DNA of 64,000 bases from NCBI RefSeq assembly GCF_022749515.1, contig NZ_CP094242.1, forward strand, positions 2,356,001-2,420,000, written 5' to 3'. Numbering within the stretch: position 1 is the first letter of the stretch; every line of letters starts with the position of its first letter. The notes under the pieces are model-generated. The model saw only the letters and a program-made list of their open reading frames with translations. It was not told the origin of the DNA and did no database searches. Positions 37,227 to 46,932 of the stretch are shown piece by piece. The translations under genes and the position numbers were made by a program. The DNA is from Morococcus cerebrosus. Its GTDB lineage: Bacteria; Pseudomonadota; Gammaproteobacteria; Burkholderiales; Neisseriaceae.

Positions 37227-37964
37227 CTATTTTTTCATTGGCGGACGCGCCAAACTCCAGCAAAAAATCTTGCCTGCGCCTGATTTTTTCAGCGTCCGCG
37301 CCAGTTCGTTCAGCGTCGAGCCGGTGGTGAATACATCGTCGATTAACAAAATATTACAGTTTTTCGAGATATGACCATTGATTTCAAAAGCATTTTTTAT
37401 ATTGCGAACCCTGTCTGCGCTTTTCAGCGTACTTTGCGGCTCGCGATGTCGTCTGAAAACCGTCTGCCGCGGCAGCAGCGTCCAGCCGTAATGTTCGGAC
37501 AGAATATCCGCCAATTCCTCGCTTTGGTTGAAGCCGCGGTGCAGCCGCCTTTCTTTGCTCAACGGCACGGGCAGCACAAAATCGAAATGCTCTGTTTCCA
37601 GCCAGTCGGGCGCATGGCGGCGCATCAGTTCCGCCAGCGGACGACTCATGCCGAGGTCTGCCAAATGCTTCAACGCGCGTATCATACTGCTGACGGGCGG
37701 TTCATAATACAGCGAAGCCCACATCCGCTCAAATGCCGGCGGCTTCTTCTGACAGCCGCCGCACACCGCCCCGCCCTGTATAGTGCGGAAACACAAGGGA
37801 CAACTGTTTGCCGCATCCGTAAAAAACTCTTCCAAGTCCGCCGCGCAGCCGCCGCAAAAACCGCCATACGGCCGGGTTTCGCACGCTGAAACCAAGGCGT
37901 GGCATAATACGCAACGGCTTTTGTGCCACCATCCCGCATTGCGCCACCAAGAAAACACATCCAT
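37227..37964 (-). CDS. comF: ComF-family phosphoribosyltransferase-like protein
   Basis: A 245-aa protein. The N-terminal zinc-finger region has paired cysteines (CVLCH, FCGGCA, CPLC, CGGC). The C-terminal PRTase domain has [22 protein letters not shown] and the PRPP loop [16 protein letters not shown]. ComF proteins take part in DNA uptake for transformation in some bacteria, which suits a genome full of uptake sequences, although the biochemical step is not settled. The start at 37964 leaves 13 bases to divergent bioH, so their promoters must lie inside each other's coding sequence. Confidence 0.9.
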   Translation of the reverse strand: MDVFSWWRNAGWWHKSRCVLCHALVSACETRPYGGFCGGCAADLEEFFTDAANSCPLCFRTIQGGAVCGGCQKKPPAFERMWASLYYEPPVSSMIRALKHLADLGMSRPLAELMRRHAPDWLETEHFDFVLPVPLSKERRLHRGFNQSEELADILSEHYGWTLLPRQTVFRRHREPQSTLKSADRVRNIKNAFEINGHISKNCNILLIDDVFTTGSTLNELARTLKKSGAGKIFCWSLARPPMKK

Positions 37965-37977
37965 AGAGAAAACAGCC

Positions 37978-38724
37978 ATGCCGCACTCCGCCAAAAAAGT
38001 TTATCTGATACACGGCTGGGCAGCGAACCGCCACGTCTTCGACGACCTCATCCCGCGCCTAAGTGCCGATTGGGACATCCGCGCCCTCGACCTGCCCGGA
38101 CACGGCGACGCGCCCTTTGCCGAAAACTTCAACATCGCCGCGATTGCCGAAGCCTTCGCCGAAGAAATCGACGCGCCCGCCCACATCCTCGGCTGGTCGC
38201 TCGGTGGCTTGGTCGCGCTCCATCTCGCCGCACGCCGTCCCGACAAAGTCCGCTCGCTCTGCCTGACCGCAAGTTTCGCCCGCCTGACCGCCGACGCGGA
38301 CTACCCCGAAGGGCTGTCCAACCCCGCTTTGGGCAAGATGGTCGGCGCATTTCGGCAGGATTATGCCAAACATATCAAACAGTTTCTACAATTACAGTTG
38401 CTGCACACACCAAACGCCGCCGAAATCATCGGCAACATCCTGCCCGACCTCTCCCGCCACGGCGCACCGCCCGCCCTGCAAGCCGCGTTGGATGCCGTCA
38501 ACCAAGCCGATGCCCGCCCCCTGCTTTCAAGCATCCAAGCCCCGTCGCTTTTGGTGTTCGGACAAAAAGACGCCATCACCCCGCCGCGCATGGGCGAATA
38601 CCTCAACCGCCATCTGGCGGACAGCGAATTGGTATTGATGGAAAAAGCGGCACACGCCCCGTTTTTAAGCCACGCCGACGAATTTGCCGAACGCTACCGC
38701 GGCTTTGTCGAAAAGGTCGTCTGA
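37978..38724 (+). CDS. bioH: Pimeloyl-ACP methyl ester carboxylesterase
   Basis: A 248-aa alpha/beta hydrolase that frees pimeloyl-ACP from its methyl ester, ending the BioC-BioH route to the biotin precursor. Visible residues are the oxyanion HGW (12-14), nucleophile Ser74 in GWSLGG, the acid in FGQKDAITP and the histidine in EKAAHAPF. The start follows GAGAAAACAGCC. The uptake sequence at its stop codon supplies the last residues (EKVV). bioC lies 321 bases downstream beyond an intergenic repeat unit, so the pathway pair is kept together. Confidence 0.94.
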   Translation: MPHSAKKVYLIHGWAANRHVFDDLIPRLSADWDIRALDLPGHGDAPFAENFNIAAIAEAFAEEIDAPAHILGWSLGGLVALHLAARRPDKVRSLCLTASFARLTADADYPEGLSNPALGKMVGAFRQDYAKHIKQFLQLQLLHTPNAAEIIGNILPDLSRHGAPPALQAALDAVNQADARPLLSSIQAPSLLVFGQKDAITPPRMGEYLNRHLADSELVLMEKAAHAPFLSHADEFAERYRGFVEKVV

Positions 38725-38825
38725 AAAGGCATACTTTGATTTCTGTACAAATATGAATTTAGAAATTAAGGATTAAGGAAATTTTTCTATTTTTAATAGA
38801 TTAAAATGGCAGAAAACCCGTTTCG

Positions 38826-38929
38826 TCATTCCCGCGCAGGCGGGAATCCAGAAGTTTGAAATGACGGTAATCTTTGAAGATTTCTGAAAACTAGAGGTCT
38901 GGATTCCCGCCTGCGCGGGAATGACGACA
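38826..38929. repeat. dRS3-bounded intergenic mosaic unit
   Basis: Two inverted dRS3 copies, ATTCCCGCGCAGGCGGGAAT and ATTCCCGCCTGCGCGGGAAT, enclose a spacer GAAGTTTGAAATGACGG...GATTTCTGAAAACTAGAGG. The spacer relates to the stretch at about 41050-41095, which follows a degenerate dRS3 half. The rest of 38725-39045 holds no gene. Confidence 0.9.
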
Positions 38930-39045
38930 TACGAGGATTAGGGTGGTTTTCGGAATACGGCATAAGAACATAGAACCGCCACTCCTATACAAACATCAAT
39001 AACGGTACTACTCCTTCAAAAAAAGAAAAAAAGGTCGTCTGAAAC

Positions 39046-39834
39046 ATGAACCCCCAAGACAAACGCTGGCAAATCCACCGCCATCTCGCCCAAGACACCG
39101 ACGAGCGGCTGCAAATCGTCCGCAACGCGCCCAAGCGCATCCTGCTGGTCGGTGCGGACGCGGACATCAGCCGCAGCCTGCTTGCCGCGCGTTATCCGAA
39201 CGCGGTATTCGAAGAATACGACCCGCGCGCCGATTTCCTCCAAACCGCCGCAGCCGCGCGCAAAAGCGGTTTTTGGCAAAAGCTCACCGGCAAAACCGTC
39301 CCGCAACACTGCCAAGCCCTGACCGCCCCGCTGCCCGAAGCCTGTGCCGATATGTTGTGGGCGAACCTCAGCCTGCCACGCGCGGACGAAATTCTGCCCG
39401 TCCTGAAAAATTGGGCAAACGCTTTGAAAACAGACGGTTTATTATTTTTCACCCATTTCGGCCGCGACAGCCTGACCGAGCTGACAGGTCGTCTGAAAAG
39501 CGCAGGGATAGCCTGTGAAACGCCGACCTTAATCGATATGCACGACCTCGGCGACATGCTTGCCGACAACGGTTTCTACGACCCCGTGACCGATACCGCC
39601 AAGCTCGAATTGAGCTACCGCAAGGCGGCAACGTTCCGGCAGGACATGGAAACCTTGGGCTTGTGGCACGCCTTGAAATTCAGCGACGCCCAAGCGGCTG
39701 AAGCGTTTGTGGATAAGATTTTCGAAACCGAAGGCGGTCTGACCGTCACACTTGAAACCGTGTACGGCCATGCCGTGAAGAAACTGACACTGCCCGAGGG
39801 GGAAAACGTGGTGCGGTTTTATCCAAAAGGCTGA
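39046..39834 (+). CDS. bioC: Malonyl-ACP O-methyltransferase BioC
   Basis: A 262-aa class I methyltransferase. The AdoMet site is RILLVGADADISRSLLAARYP (about residues 31-51), with the acidic residue in FEEYDPRADF. LLFFTHFGRDSLTEL and LIDMHDLGDMLADNGF follow, as in BioC proteins. It methylates malonyl-ACP to prime pimeloyl synthesis, with BioH removing the ester later. The ATG comes directly after AAAGGTCGTCTGAAAC, so an uptake sequence doubles as the leader, with AAGG as a weak ribosome site. The gene contains a perfect DnaA-box 9-mer (39708-39716), the only one seen in the first 51 kb. Confidence 0.9.
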   Translation: MNPQDKRWQIHRHLAQDTDERLQIVRNAPKRILLVGADADISRSLLAARYPNAVFEEYDPRADFLQTAAAARKSGFWQKLTGKTVPQHCQALTAPLPEACADMLWANLSLPRADEILPVLKNWANALKTDGLLFFTHFGRDSLTELTGRLKSAGIACETPTLIDMHDLGDMLADNGFYDPVTDTAKLELSYRKAATFRQDMETLGLWHALKFSDAQAAEAFVDKIFETEGGLTVTLETVYGHAVKKLTLPEGENVVRFYPKG

Positions 39835-39864
39835 ACGGTTTGGCGGAATGAATGAAAGGTCCTT

Positions 39865-40938
39865 GGATTCGGATTTCAAGTGCAACACCAGGGTACCAGT
39901 GGTTGGAACAGATTTAAGAATAAAACACTTGGCGTTTCGTAGCCAAGTGTTTTTCTTGGCCGGTGGTTCAACTCATCTTGAACCCTGCGTATCTCCCGAT
40001 CGCTGATGTTTCGGAAATCGGTTTGTTTGGGGAAATATTGCCGGATGAGTCCATTGGTGTTCTCATTCAGCCCTTTCTCCCAAGAATGGTAAGGGCGGCA
40101 AAAATAGGTTTTCGCCTTCAAGGCTTTGGCTATTTTGGTGTGTTGGTGGAACTCTTTGCCGTTATCCATGGTGATGGTGTGGACTCTGGCTTTATATGCC
40201 TTTAATACCCTAATGGCCGCCCGGGCAGTGTCTTCGGCTTTTAAGTTCTTTAATTTGCAGATGATGGTGTAGCGGGTAGTGCGTTCGACCAAGGTCAATA
40301 ACGCGCTTTTCTGATTTTTGCCGACGATGGTGTCGGCCTCCCAATCGCCGATGCGGGTTTTCTGGTCGACGATAGCAGGTCGGTTCTCTATGCCGACGCG
40401 GTCGGGCACTTTGCCTCTGGTCCATGTGCTGCCGTAGCGTTTGCGGTAGGGTTTGCTGCATATTCTGAGGTGTTGCCACAAAGTGCCGCCGTTGCTTTTG
40501 TCTTGGCGGAGGTAGCGGTAAACGGTGCTGTGATGGAGTGTGATCCCGTGGTGTTTATGCAGGTAGGCACATACTTGTTCGGGACTGAGTTTGCGGCGGA
40601 TAAGGGTGTCGATGTGTTGAACCAGCTGCGAATCGAGCTTATAGGGTTTTCGCCGGTGCTGTTTGGTCAGCCGGCTTTGCTTCTGTGCTTTTTCGGCGCT
40701 GTATTGCTGTCCTTGGATGCAGTGCCGCTTGATTTCTCGGCTGATGGTGCTTTTGTGGCGGTTGAGCTGTTTGGCGATTTCGGCGACGGTGCAGTAGCGG
40801 GACAGGTATTGGATATGGTATCGTTCGTCTTGGGTCAGTTGTGTGTAGCTCATGGCAATCTTTCTTGCAGGAAAGGCCGTATGCTACCGCATACTGGCCT
40901 TTTTCTGTTATGGAAAGTTGCACTTCAAATGCGAATCC
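39865..40938 (-). mobile_element. IS30-family insertion sequence (IS1655-like)
   Basis: About 1074 bp. The terminal inverted repeats are GGATTCGGATTTCAAGTGCAAC (left, 39865-39886) and GGATTCGCATTTGAAGTGCAAC (right, inverted, 40917-40938), which differ at 2 of 22 positions. One transposase gene fills it and its stop codon lies inside the left repeat. It sits just after bioC and before an imperfect uptake-sequence hairpin at about 40954-40982. The copy looks intact. Confidence 0.88.
39876..40853 (-). CDS. IS30-family transposase
   Basis: A 325-aa DDE transposase. The N-terminal helix-turn-helix (YTQLTQDERYHIQYL; AEIAKQLNRHKSTISREIKRH) recognises the inverted repeats. The catalytic core has GDWEADTIVGKNQ, TMDNGKEFHQHTKIAKALK and the glutamate in WEKGLNENTNGLIRQYFPK. 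It resembles the neisserial IS1655 transposase and appears full length, with no frameshift. Confidence 0.95.
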   Translation of the reverse strand: MSYTQLTQDERYHIQYLSRYCTVAEIAKQLNRHKSTISREIKRHCIQGQQYSAEKAQKQSRLTKQHRRKPYKLDSQLVQHIDTLIRRKLSPEQVCAYLHKHHGITLHHSTVYRYLRQDKSNGGTLWQHLRICSKPYRKRYGSTWTRGKVPDRVGIENRPAIVDQKTRIGDWEADTIVGKNQKSALLTLVERTTRYTIICKLKNLKAEDTARAAIRVLKAYKARVHTITMDNGKEFHQHTKIAKALKAKTYFCRPYHSWEKGLNENTNGLIRQYFPKQTDFRNISDREIRRVQDELNHRPRKTLGYETPSVLFLNLFQPLVPWCCT

Positions 40939-41197
40939 GCCGTTGTCTGAAAACTTGAAAATCAGGTTTTCAGACGACCTTTCTTCCTTAGCTGATTCAT
41001 TCAACTTTCAATACGCCTATTCCCATCGGCTGTCATTTTCCGCAGGCTGGAATCCAGAGGCTTGAAATGACGGAAACTGCGAAACATTTCTGAAAATGAT
41101 GGTATGCACGTTTCTTATTTCGATTCACTAAAATTTGCGGGCCGGGCATTCATACCCGACCCGCCGTTTTCAGACGACCTTTCGTGCTGTCGCACCT

Positions 41198-42766
41198 TTA
41201 TTTCACTTTGCCTTTCAACGCGCCGTAGCCTGCGGCGTCCATTTGTTCCAGCGGGATGAATTTCAGGCTCGCGCCGTTGATGCAGTAACGCAGTCCGCCT
41301 TTGTCTTGCGGACCGTCGGCGAAGACGTGTCCCAAGTGCGAATCGGCGGCATGGCTGCGCACTTCGGTGCGGCGCATGTTGTAGCTGAAATCGTCGTGTT
41401 CGGTAACGGCGGCGGCGTTAATCGGGCGGGTGAAGCTCGGCCAGCCGCAGCCGGAATCGAATTTGTCGGCGGAAGAAAACAAGGGTTCGCCGCTGACGAC
41501 GTCCACATAAATGCCGGGTTTGAACAGATGGTCGTATTCGTGGCTGAAGGCGTATTCGGTCGCGCTTTTTTGGGTCACTTGGTATTGCTCTTCGGTCAGG
41601 ATGCGTTTGAGTTCGGCATCGCTGGGTTTTTTATACGTTGCTGCGTCGAAGCCTTTGCCTTGCGGGGTGGCTTTGGTTTTGCCCGGCAGCGGTTCGTCGG
41701 CTTTGCGGATGTCGATGTGGCAATAGCCGTTGGGGTTTTTAATCAGGTAGTCCTGATGGTATTCCTCGGCGTCGTAGAAGTTTTTCAGCGGCTCGTTTTC
41801 GACGACGAGGGGCTGTTGGTATTTTTGCTGCTCGCGTTTGAGGGCGGCGGCAATGACGGCTTTTTCGGCGGGGTCGGTGTAGTACACGCCGCTGCGGTAT
41901 TGCGTGCCGGTGTCGTTGCCTTGTTTGTTGAGGCTGGTCGGGTCAACGACGCGGAAATAGTATTGCAGGATGTCGTCGAGGCTGAGTTTGTCGGCATCGT
42001 AGGTCACTTTGACGGTCTCGGCATGGCCCGTATCGCGGTAGGACACGTCTTCGTAACTCGGATTTTTCGTTTTGCCGTTGGCGTAGCCGGATACGGCGTC
42101 CACCACGCCGTCGATTCGTTGGAAATAGGCTTCCAAGCCCCAGAAGCAGCCGCCGGCGAGGTAGATGGTGCGCGTATTCATGATTTTTGAATCCTTTTTC
42201 TGTGTGTCGGGTTTGTAGAACGCGTTTTTCAGACGACCTAAATCGGCATTCGGGTCGCGGATTAACGCCAATGCCTGCGCTTCGTTGATGCTGCCTTTAA
42301 CGATGCGCTGTACGTCGCCGTCTTTACCGATTAACGCCCACGAGGGATAAACACTGATATTCAGGCTTTGGGCGATGGTGCCGCCGTTGTCGGTCACGAC
42401 GGGCAGCTTGGGATAGTTCAAACCGGCATACCATTTCTGAAAGTCGCCGTCTTTTTTCTCATGCAAAAAGCCGGGGGAGGCGACGGTAATCAGGTTGGCG
42501 GAACTGAACCGCTTGTCCTGCGCCCATTTTTCGGTCTGCCCCAATTCGGACAGACACAAAGGACACCAGCTTGCCCAGAATTTAATCAGGGTGGGTTTGT
42601 CTTTTTTCAAATAAACGCTGGCGGGGCGGTTGTCCGCGGTTTTCAAAGTGGACAAAGTGTGCGGCACGGTCGCGGCTTCGGCATCGGCGATTTTGGGCGA
42701 ACAAGCGCCCAGCGCAAACAGACAGCCGAACTTGGCGCAAAGGGAAAAGAAAGTACGAGGTTTCAT
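41198..42766 (-). CDS. msrAB: Three-domain methionine sulfoxide reductase MsrAB (PilB)
   Basis: A 522-aa exported enzyme that repairs oxidised methionines in the envelope. In order: a signal sequence with a possible lipobox (LGAC, Cys22), a thioredoxin-like domain with CPLC (C68, C71), MsrA with GGCFWG (C207) reducing the S epimer, and MsrB with CGWPSF (C440) and catalytic RYCIN (C495) reducing the R epimer. The start at 42766 follows AGGAAAC; the ATG at 42799 overlaps the promoter -10 and was rejected. The promoter matches that of the buf operon. In gonococci this gene is known to be controlled by Ecf. Confidence 0.96.
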   Translation of the reverse strand: MKPRTFFSLCAKFGCLFALGACSPKIADAEAATVPHTLSTLKTADNRPASVYLKKDKPTLIKFWASWCPLCLSELGQTEKWAQDKRFSSANLITVASPGFLHEKKDGDFQKWYAGLNYPKLPVVTDNGGTIAQSLNISVYPSWALIGKDGDVQRIVKGSINEAQALALIRDPNADLGRLKNAFYKPDTQKKDSKIMNTRTIYLAGGCFWGLEAYFQRIDGVVDAVSGYANGKTKNPSYEDVSYRDTGHAETVKVTYDADKLSLDDILQYYFRVVDPTSLNKQGNDTGTQYRSGVYYTDPAEKAVIAAALKREQQKYQQPLVVENEPLKNFYDAEEYHQDYLIKNPNGYCHIDIRKADEPLPGKTKATPQGKGFDAATYKKPSDAELKRILTEEQYQVTQKSATEYAFSHEYDHLFKPGIYVDVVSGEPLFSSADKFDSGCGWPSFTRPINAAAVTEHDDFSYNMRRTEVRSHAADSHLGHVFADGPQDKGGLRYCINGASLKFIPLEQMDAAGYGALKGKVK

Positions 42767-42797
42767 CTCTATGTTTCCTGTGTGGACGGTTTGTATC

Positions 42798-42827
42798 ATT
42801 AGACGTTGAAGATGCCAAAACCTTACA
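42798..42827 (-). promoter_or_regulatory. Putative ECF sigma promoter of msrAB
   Basis: On the minus strand TGTAAG (42822-42827) and CGTCTAAT (42798-42805) are 16 bases apart, placing the start of transcription about 25 bases before the msrAB ATG. The same two blocks with the same spacing lie before doxX at 47857-47886. Assignment to the ECF sigma factor is inference from the shared motif and the known msrAB regulation in Neisseria. Confidence 0.7.
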
Positions 42828-42911
42828 GCCTGGATTTTCAGACGACCTTGCCGCTTAAAATACGCTACAATACGCTCTATTTCAAGTTTCTAAAATTAAA
42901 AGGAAAATTCA

Positions 42912-44363
42912 ATGTTCAGCTTCTTCCGCCGCAAGAAAAAACAGGAAACGCCCGCTCAAGAAGAAACCCGCATTCAGGAAACCGCCGCCGAAGCCGTAGA
43001 ACGCGCCGAAGCAGGCGTTTCGCAAACGCTTGAAACGGTTCAGGAAAACATCGGCGAAAAAGCGGAAGAGCTGACGGCGGCAGTCGAAACGGCGGTAGAA
43101 AGTGCAAAAGAGCGCGCCGAAGAAATCCGCGAGACTGTGGTTGAACATGTTTCCGAAACGGTCGGACACGTCCGCGAGGCAGTCAGCGAAACGTCGTCTG
43201 AAACGGTCGAACAGGTGGAAGAGCGTGTTGAAGCCGTCAGCGAAACCGTTGCCGAAAATGTTTCCGCAGCGGTAGAACACGTCCATGAAGCGGTCAGCGA
43301 TGGGTCGTCTGAAACCGCAGAAGCTGTCGAAACCGTAGAAATTCAAGCTGAAGCCGCGCCTGCAACATCCGAAGAACATTCCGTAGCAGCCTTTGAAAAT
43401 ACAGCCGTCGCAACGTCGTCTGAAACCTCCGAACCGTCCGAAACCGAACCCAAACTCGGCTGGGCGGCGCGTTTGAAACAGGGTTTGACCAAATCGCGCG
43501 ATAAAATGGCGAAATCGTTGGCGGGCGTGTTCGGCGGCGGGCAAATCGACGAAGACTTGTACGAAGAGCTGGAAACCGTGCTGATTACCAGCGACATGGG
43601 CATGGAAGCGACGGAATACCTGATGAAAGACGTGCGCAACCGCGTCAGCCTCAAGGGGCTGAAAGACGGCAACGAGTTGCGCGACGCATTGAAAGAAGCT
43701 TTGTACGACTTGATTAAGCCGTTGGAAAAACCGCTGGTCTTGCCCGACACGAAAGAGCCGTTCGTCATCATGTTGGCGGGCATCAACGGCGCGGGTAAAA
43801 CCACTTCCATCGGCAAACTCGCCAAATATTTCCAAGCTCAGGGCAAATCCGTGCTGCTTGCCGCAGGCGACACCTTCCGCGCCGCAGCCCGCGAGCAGCT
43901 TCAGGCATGGGGCGAACGCAACAACGTTACCGTCATTTCGCAAACCACGGGCGATTCCGCCGCCGTCTGCTTCGATGCCGTCCAAGCCGCCAAAGCGCGC
44001 GGCATCGACATCGTGCTGGCCGACACCGCCGGCCGTCTGCCCACGCAGCTTCATTTGATGGAAGAAATCAAAAAAGTGAAGCGCGTGCTGCAAAAAGCGA
44101 TGCCCGACGCGCCGCACGAAATCATCGTCGTCCTCGATGCCAACATCGGGCAAAACGCTGTCAACCAAGTCAAAGCCTTTGACGATGCGCTGGGGCTGAC
44201 GGGGCTAATTGTGACCAAACTCGACGGTACGGCAAAAGGCGGCATCCTTGCCGCGCTTGCCTCCGACCGCCCCGTCCCCGTCCGCTATATCGGCGTGGGC
44301 GAAGGCATAGACGATTTGCGCCCGTTTGACGCGCGCGCTTTTGTGGACGCGTTGCTCGATTGA
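42912..44363 (+). CDS. ftsY: Signal recognition particle receptor FtsY
   Basis: A 483-aa SRP receptor that docks ribosome-nascent chain complexes at the membrane. Residues 1-175 form a long acidic, Ala/Glu/Val-rich region with quasi-repeats (ETVEHVSETVGHVREAVSE and similar). The NG domain follows, with the P-loop GINGAGKT (290-297), DTFRAAAREQL, DTAGRLPTQ and TKLDGTAKGG. Three uptake-sequence cores (TCGTCTGAA, near 43193, 43304 and 43412) are read in the same frame as Ser-Ser-Glu inside the acidic region. Divergent from msrAB. Confidence 0.97.
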   Translation: MFSFFRRKKKQETPAQEETRIQETAAEAVERAEAGVSQTLETVQENIGEKAEELTAAVETAVESAKERAEEIRETVVEHVSETVGHVREAVSETSSETVEQVEERVEAVSETVAENVSAAVEHVHEAVSDGSSETAEAVETVEIQAEAAPATSEEHSVAAFENTAVATSSETSEPSETEPKLGWAARLKQGLTKSRDKMAKSLAGVFGGGQIDEDLYEELETVLITSDMGMEATEYLMKDVRNRVSLKGLKDGNELRDALKEALYDLIKPLEKPLVLPDTKEPFVIMLAGINGAGKTTSIGKLAKYFQAQGKSVLLAAGDTFRAAAREQLQAWGERNNVTVISQTTGDSAAVCFDAVQAAKARGIDIVLADTAGRLPTQLHLMEEIKKVKRVLQKAMPDAPHEIIVVLDANIGQNAVNQVKAFDDALGLTGLIVTKLDGTAKGGILAALASDRPVPVRYIGVGEGIDDLRPFDARAFVDALLD

Positions 44364-44392
44364 TACCGCCGCATGGTAAAACAGTAAACAAG

Positions 44393-44424
44393 AAGGTCGT
44401 CTGAAAAGTTTTCAGACGACCTTT
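44393..44424. terminator. Uptake-sequence terminator after ftsY
   Basis: GAAGGTCGTCTGAAAAGTTTTCAGACGACCTTTTTC is a near-perfect hairpin with a T run. Confidence 0.9.
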
Positions 44425-44478
44425 TTCTTTTTGAAGCTGTCCTAGTAAATACGGCAGCCTGCTAATACATTGCTCTTA

Positions 44479-45320
44479 GAGCGTGTTCATAGTCTTCGTA
44501 GCAGGACTCCCAAGAAAGCCAAAGCTACCATTTGCAGACTGGTACTCAACTTACGCTCGCAGTTTTTCCAAAGCCGCCTGTTCTTTTCCAACCAGGAAAA
44601 GCTGCGCTCTACTACCCATCGCTTCGGCAATACTGCAAAACGGTGCAATTCGTTTCGTTTGGCAATCTCTACCTCCGCACCAATCAACTCCTGTACCGAC
44701 GAAGCAAATGCCTTACCCGTGTAACCACCGTCAGCAAGGATTTTTTGTATCGCACCAAGATTATCCCGCCCACGTTCCAATGCCACCAGGCAGCCTTTTC
44801 TATCCGTAACATCCGCCGTCGTTACCGCAAGGGCATGCGGCAAACCTTGCGTGTCAACCGCTATATGTCGCTTGATACCGCTAACCTTCTTGCCCGCATC
44901 GTAGCCTTTTTCCATGGCGGTATCCGTGTTCTTCACACTCTTCGCATCAATAATCAGGAAAGTAGTTGCTTCATGGCGCCCCTGCTTGCGGCGCTCCGCA
45001 ACTACCTGATTTTTTTAATGCTTCCTCAAGGATGCTGATGCCACTCTCACGTGGTTCGGTCCATCTCTGGAAGTAGGAATGCACGGTGCGCCATTTGGGG
45101 AAGTCGCCCGGCAAAGCGCGCCAGGAGCAGCCAGTGCGTTGCAGGTAGAGAATGGCACAAAAGACATCGTACAAGTCCACCTGGCGTGGCGCTGTGCGTT
45201 TACGGGCACTTTCCAACAGGGGAAGGAGAGGCGCAAATTGCTCGCGACTGATATCGCTTGGGTAGGTTTTTCTGTTCATGCCGATAGTTTACAGCAGAGG
45301 CTGAGACAATGAACACGTTC
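44479..45320 (-). mobile_element. IS5-family insertion sequence (about 842 bp)
   Basis: Terminal inverted repeats GAGCGTGTTCAT (left) and GAACGTGTTCAT (right, inverted) are flanked on both sides by TTA (44476-44478 and 45321-45323), a probable 3-bp target duplication of the IS5 type. It holds a two-frame transposase. The insertion lies about 30 bases beyond the end of bufC, so the buf operon itself is not broken. Confidence 0.88.
44487..45279 (-). pseudogene. IS5-family transposase split between two frames at an A7 tract
   Basis: The first frame (44971-45279, 102 aa) gives the N-terminal part, MNRKTYPSDISREQFAPLLP to LEEALKK. The second (about 44487-45005) gives the catalytic part: ATTFLIIDAKSVKNTDTA, ADGGYTGKAF and VERSFSWLEKNRRL. 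They meet at TTAAAAAAATCAGG (A7; plus strand 45010-45016). With six A the product would be continuous through LKNQVVAERRKQG, whereas a simple -1 shift hits TAG at once. Either this copy is inactive or polymerase slippage on the A run restores the frame. Confidence 0.8.
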
Positions 45321-45349
45321 TTAAAATGCGAATCTTGATTACCATCGGC

Positions 45350-46036
45350 TTATGCGGCAACCAAAATGCCTTGTTCCAGCCAGTCCGACCATTTTTGCGT
45401 TAAGGCATCCTGCCAGCCGTTTTCAGACGACATGAACTCTGCCAGCATGGCTTGCAGACCGTTCAGGGAGGTCGGCGTGTCTGCCAGCGTTTCCAGCAAT
45501 AATGCGTCGAAATCGTCGAGGGTTTGGTACATCACGTCGTCTTCGCTGTCTCGCCACATCAAAACGGCGGTTTCCACCGCCTGCAATTCGTCGGTAACGT
45601 CGTAATGGTAGCGGCGCACAAAGGCGGTGGGAGAAAGGGTGTACGCCAAATCGTCTGAATCGGCGGGCGAGGCTTGGCTGTCGGTTTGGGCGACTTCAGC
45701 GAGCAGTTGGGTATGTTCGAAGTCCATCAGTGCCAAGAGGTCGTCTGAAAGCGGCAGGCTTTGGCAGTATTGGAGGAATTCGCCGGCAATTTCTTGGAAA
45801 TAGGGGGTTTGGGCGCGCGCATCTCGGATGAAGCCTTCTTTCAGACGACCCCATTCTCCGCTGTCGAGATATTGCGGCGTTTCGGTATAACAGCGGTCGA
45901 TGAAGCTGTGGATATTGTTGTGTATCAGGCGGATATAGACGTTCAAGCGGTCTTGCGGCAGTCCGTCGGCGGCTTCGCCCTCGCGTATGGCTTGGGCAAA
46001 GCGTTGTTGATATTGGGCGGAGGTTTCAGGCTGCAC
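45350..46036 (-). CDS. bufC: DUF2063 protein, bufferin maturation partner
   Basis: A 228-aa protein of the DUF2063 family ([44 protein letters not shown]) with a C-terminal HvfC-like region ([14 protein letters not shown]). In bufferin clusters this family presents the precursor to the DUF692 enzyme. The chosen start is GTG at 46034-46036, which overlaps the bufB stop by 11 bases and follows GGAAAGGAAT; an earlier ATG would run deep into bufB. The IS5 element lies 30 bases after the stop. Two in-frame uptake cores are present (45738-45747 and 45839-45848). Confidence 0.88.
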   Translation of the reverse strand: MQPETSAQYQQRFAQAIREGEAADGLPQDRLNVYIRLIHNNIHSFIDRCYTETPQYLDSGEWGRLKEGFIRDARAQTPYFQEIAGEFLQYCQSLPLSDDLLALMDFEHTQLLAEVAQTDSQASPADSDDLAYTLSPTAFVRRYHYDVTDELQAVETAVLMWRDSEDDVMYQTLDDFDALLLETLADTPTSLNGLQAMLAEFMSSENGWQDALTQKWSDWLEQGILVAA

Positions 46037-46868
46037 GGCGGTATTCCTTTCCGGCGCGCGTTTGATATTCGGCGATTTTGGCGACTTCGGCTTCGAGTTC
46101 GGCAAAAGGCGGGAAATTGAAATCGCGTTCCAACAGGGTGGGCGGGATGGTCGGCAGCTTGGTGTAGGCGAGTTCGAGCAAGTCCCAAACGGTCGGTAAA
46201 ACCGCCGCGCCGTGGGTATCAATCAATAATTCGGGCGTTTCGACGTCGTGTCCGGCGATGTGGATGTAACACACGCGCCCTGCGTCAACGTTTTCTAAAA
46301 AAGCCTCTGGCGACAACAGTCCGTGATTGACGGCGTTGACGTAGATATTGTTCACATCGAGATGAATGCCGCAGTCGGCCTCGCGTGCAACGGCATTGAG
46401 GAACTCGACTTCGTTCATTTCGGCAAGCGGGGAATGCAGGTAGTAGGAGGTGTTTTCTACGGCGATGCGGCAGCCCAATCGGTCTTGCACTTCGCGGATA
46501 CGCCGCGCGGTATGCCGCACCATTTCTTCGGTGAAGGGCAGCGGCAACAGGTCGTAGAGATGACCGCCGTCGTGGCAGTAGCTCAAATGGTCGGAGAAAA
46601 ACGTGCAATCGTAACGGCGCATCATTTCTTTGATTCCGTCTATCAAGGCGGTATCCAGCGGGGCTTGTCCGCCCAGCGACATGGATAATCCGTGCAACGC
46701 CAGCGGCAGCCGTTCCGCCACGCGGTCAAACTGTTTGCGCGCTCTGCCGCCCATTTTCAGCCAGTTTTCGGGTGCGGCTTCGATAAAGTGTATCGGGCTG
46801 TCGTCTGAAAGCGAGAGGAAGTCTTCCGCCAAGTCGCGGCGGTAGCCTAAGCCTGCGTGTTGAATCAT
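46026..46868 (-). CDS. bufB: DUF692 multinuclear iron oxidase (MNIO), bufferin-modifying enzyme
   Basis: A 280-aa TIM-barrel protein of the family that includes MbnB, which uses two or three iron ions and oxygen to convert peptide cysteines into oxazolone/thioamide or thiooxazole groups. Candidate metal ligands are H59 ([10 protein letters not shown]), D93/H94 (SDHLSY), E138 (VENTSYY), H169/D171/N173 (HLDVNN), H182, H203 (HIAGHD), D217/H219 (DTHG) and E247. GGAG precedes the ATG. It lies between the precursor and the partner gene. Assignment to cysteine modification comes from the neighbour's EGKCG repeats. Confidence 0.93.
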   Translation of the reverse strand: MIQHAGLGYRRDLAEDFLSLSDDSPIHFIEAAPENWLKMGGRARKQFDRVAERLPLALHGLSMSLGGQAPLDTALIDGIKEMMRRYDCTFFSDHLSYCHDGGHLYDLLPLPFTEEMVRHTARRIREVQDRLGCRIAVENTSYYLHSPLAEMNEVEFLNAVAREADCGIHLDVNNIYVNAVNHGLLSPEAFLENVDAGRVCYIHIAGHDVETPELLIDTHGAAVLPTVWDLLELAYTKLPTIPPTLLERDFNFPPFAELEAEVAKIAEYQTRAGKEYRRAA

Positions 46869-46932
46869 GATGTTGCTCCGTTTTGGATGGTGTTCCGACG
46901 GTTTTGGTACGAAATTGCTGTCAAAATCAGAT

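Noticed and set aside
38725..39045. Possible small RNA between bioH and bioC
   Set aside because: The structure is explained by the dRS3 pair; there is no separate promoter and terminator signature.
42767..42799. Upstream ATG of msrAB ([11 protein letters not shown])
   Set aside because: It overlaps the probable -10 element and puts 11 residues before the signal peptide; the ATG at 42766 has the ribosome site.
42909..44168. 419-aa minus-strand open frame opposite ftsY
   Set aside because: Arises from the repetitive Glu/Ala codons of ftsY; Phe/Gly/Arg-rich with no family match.
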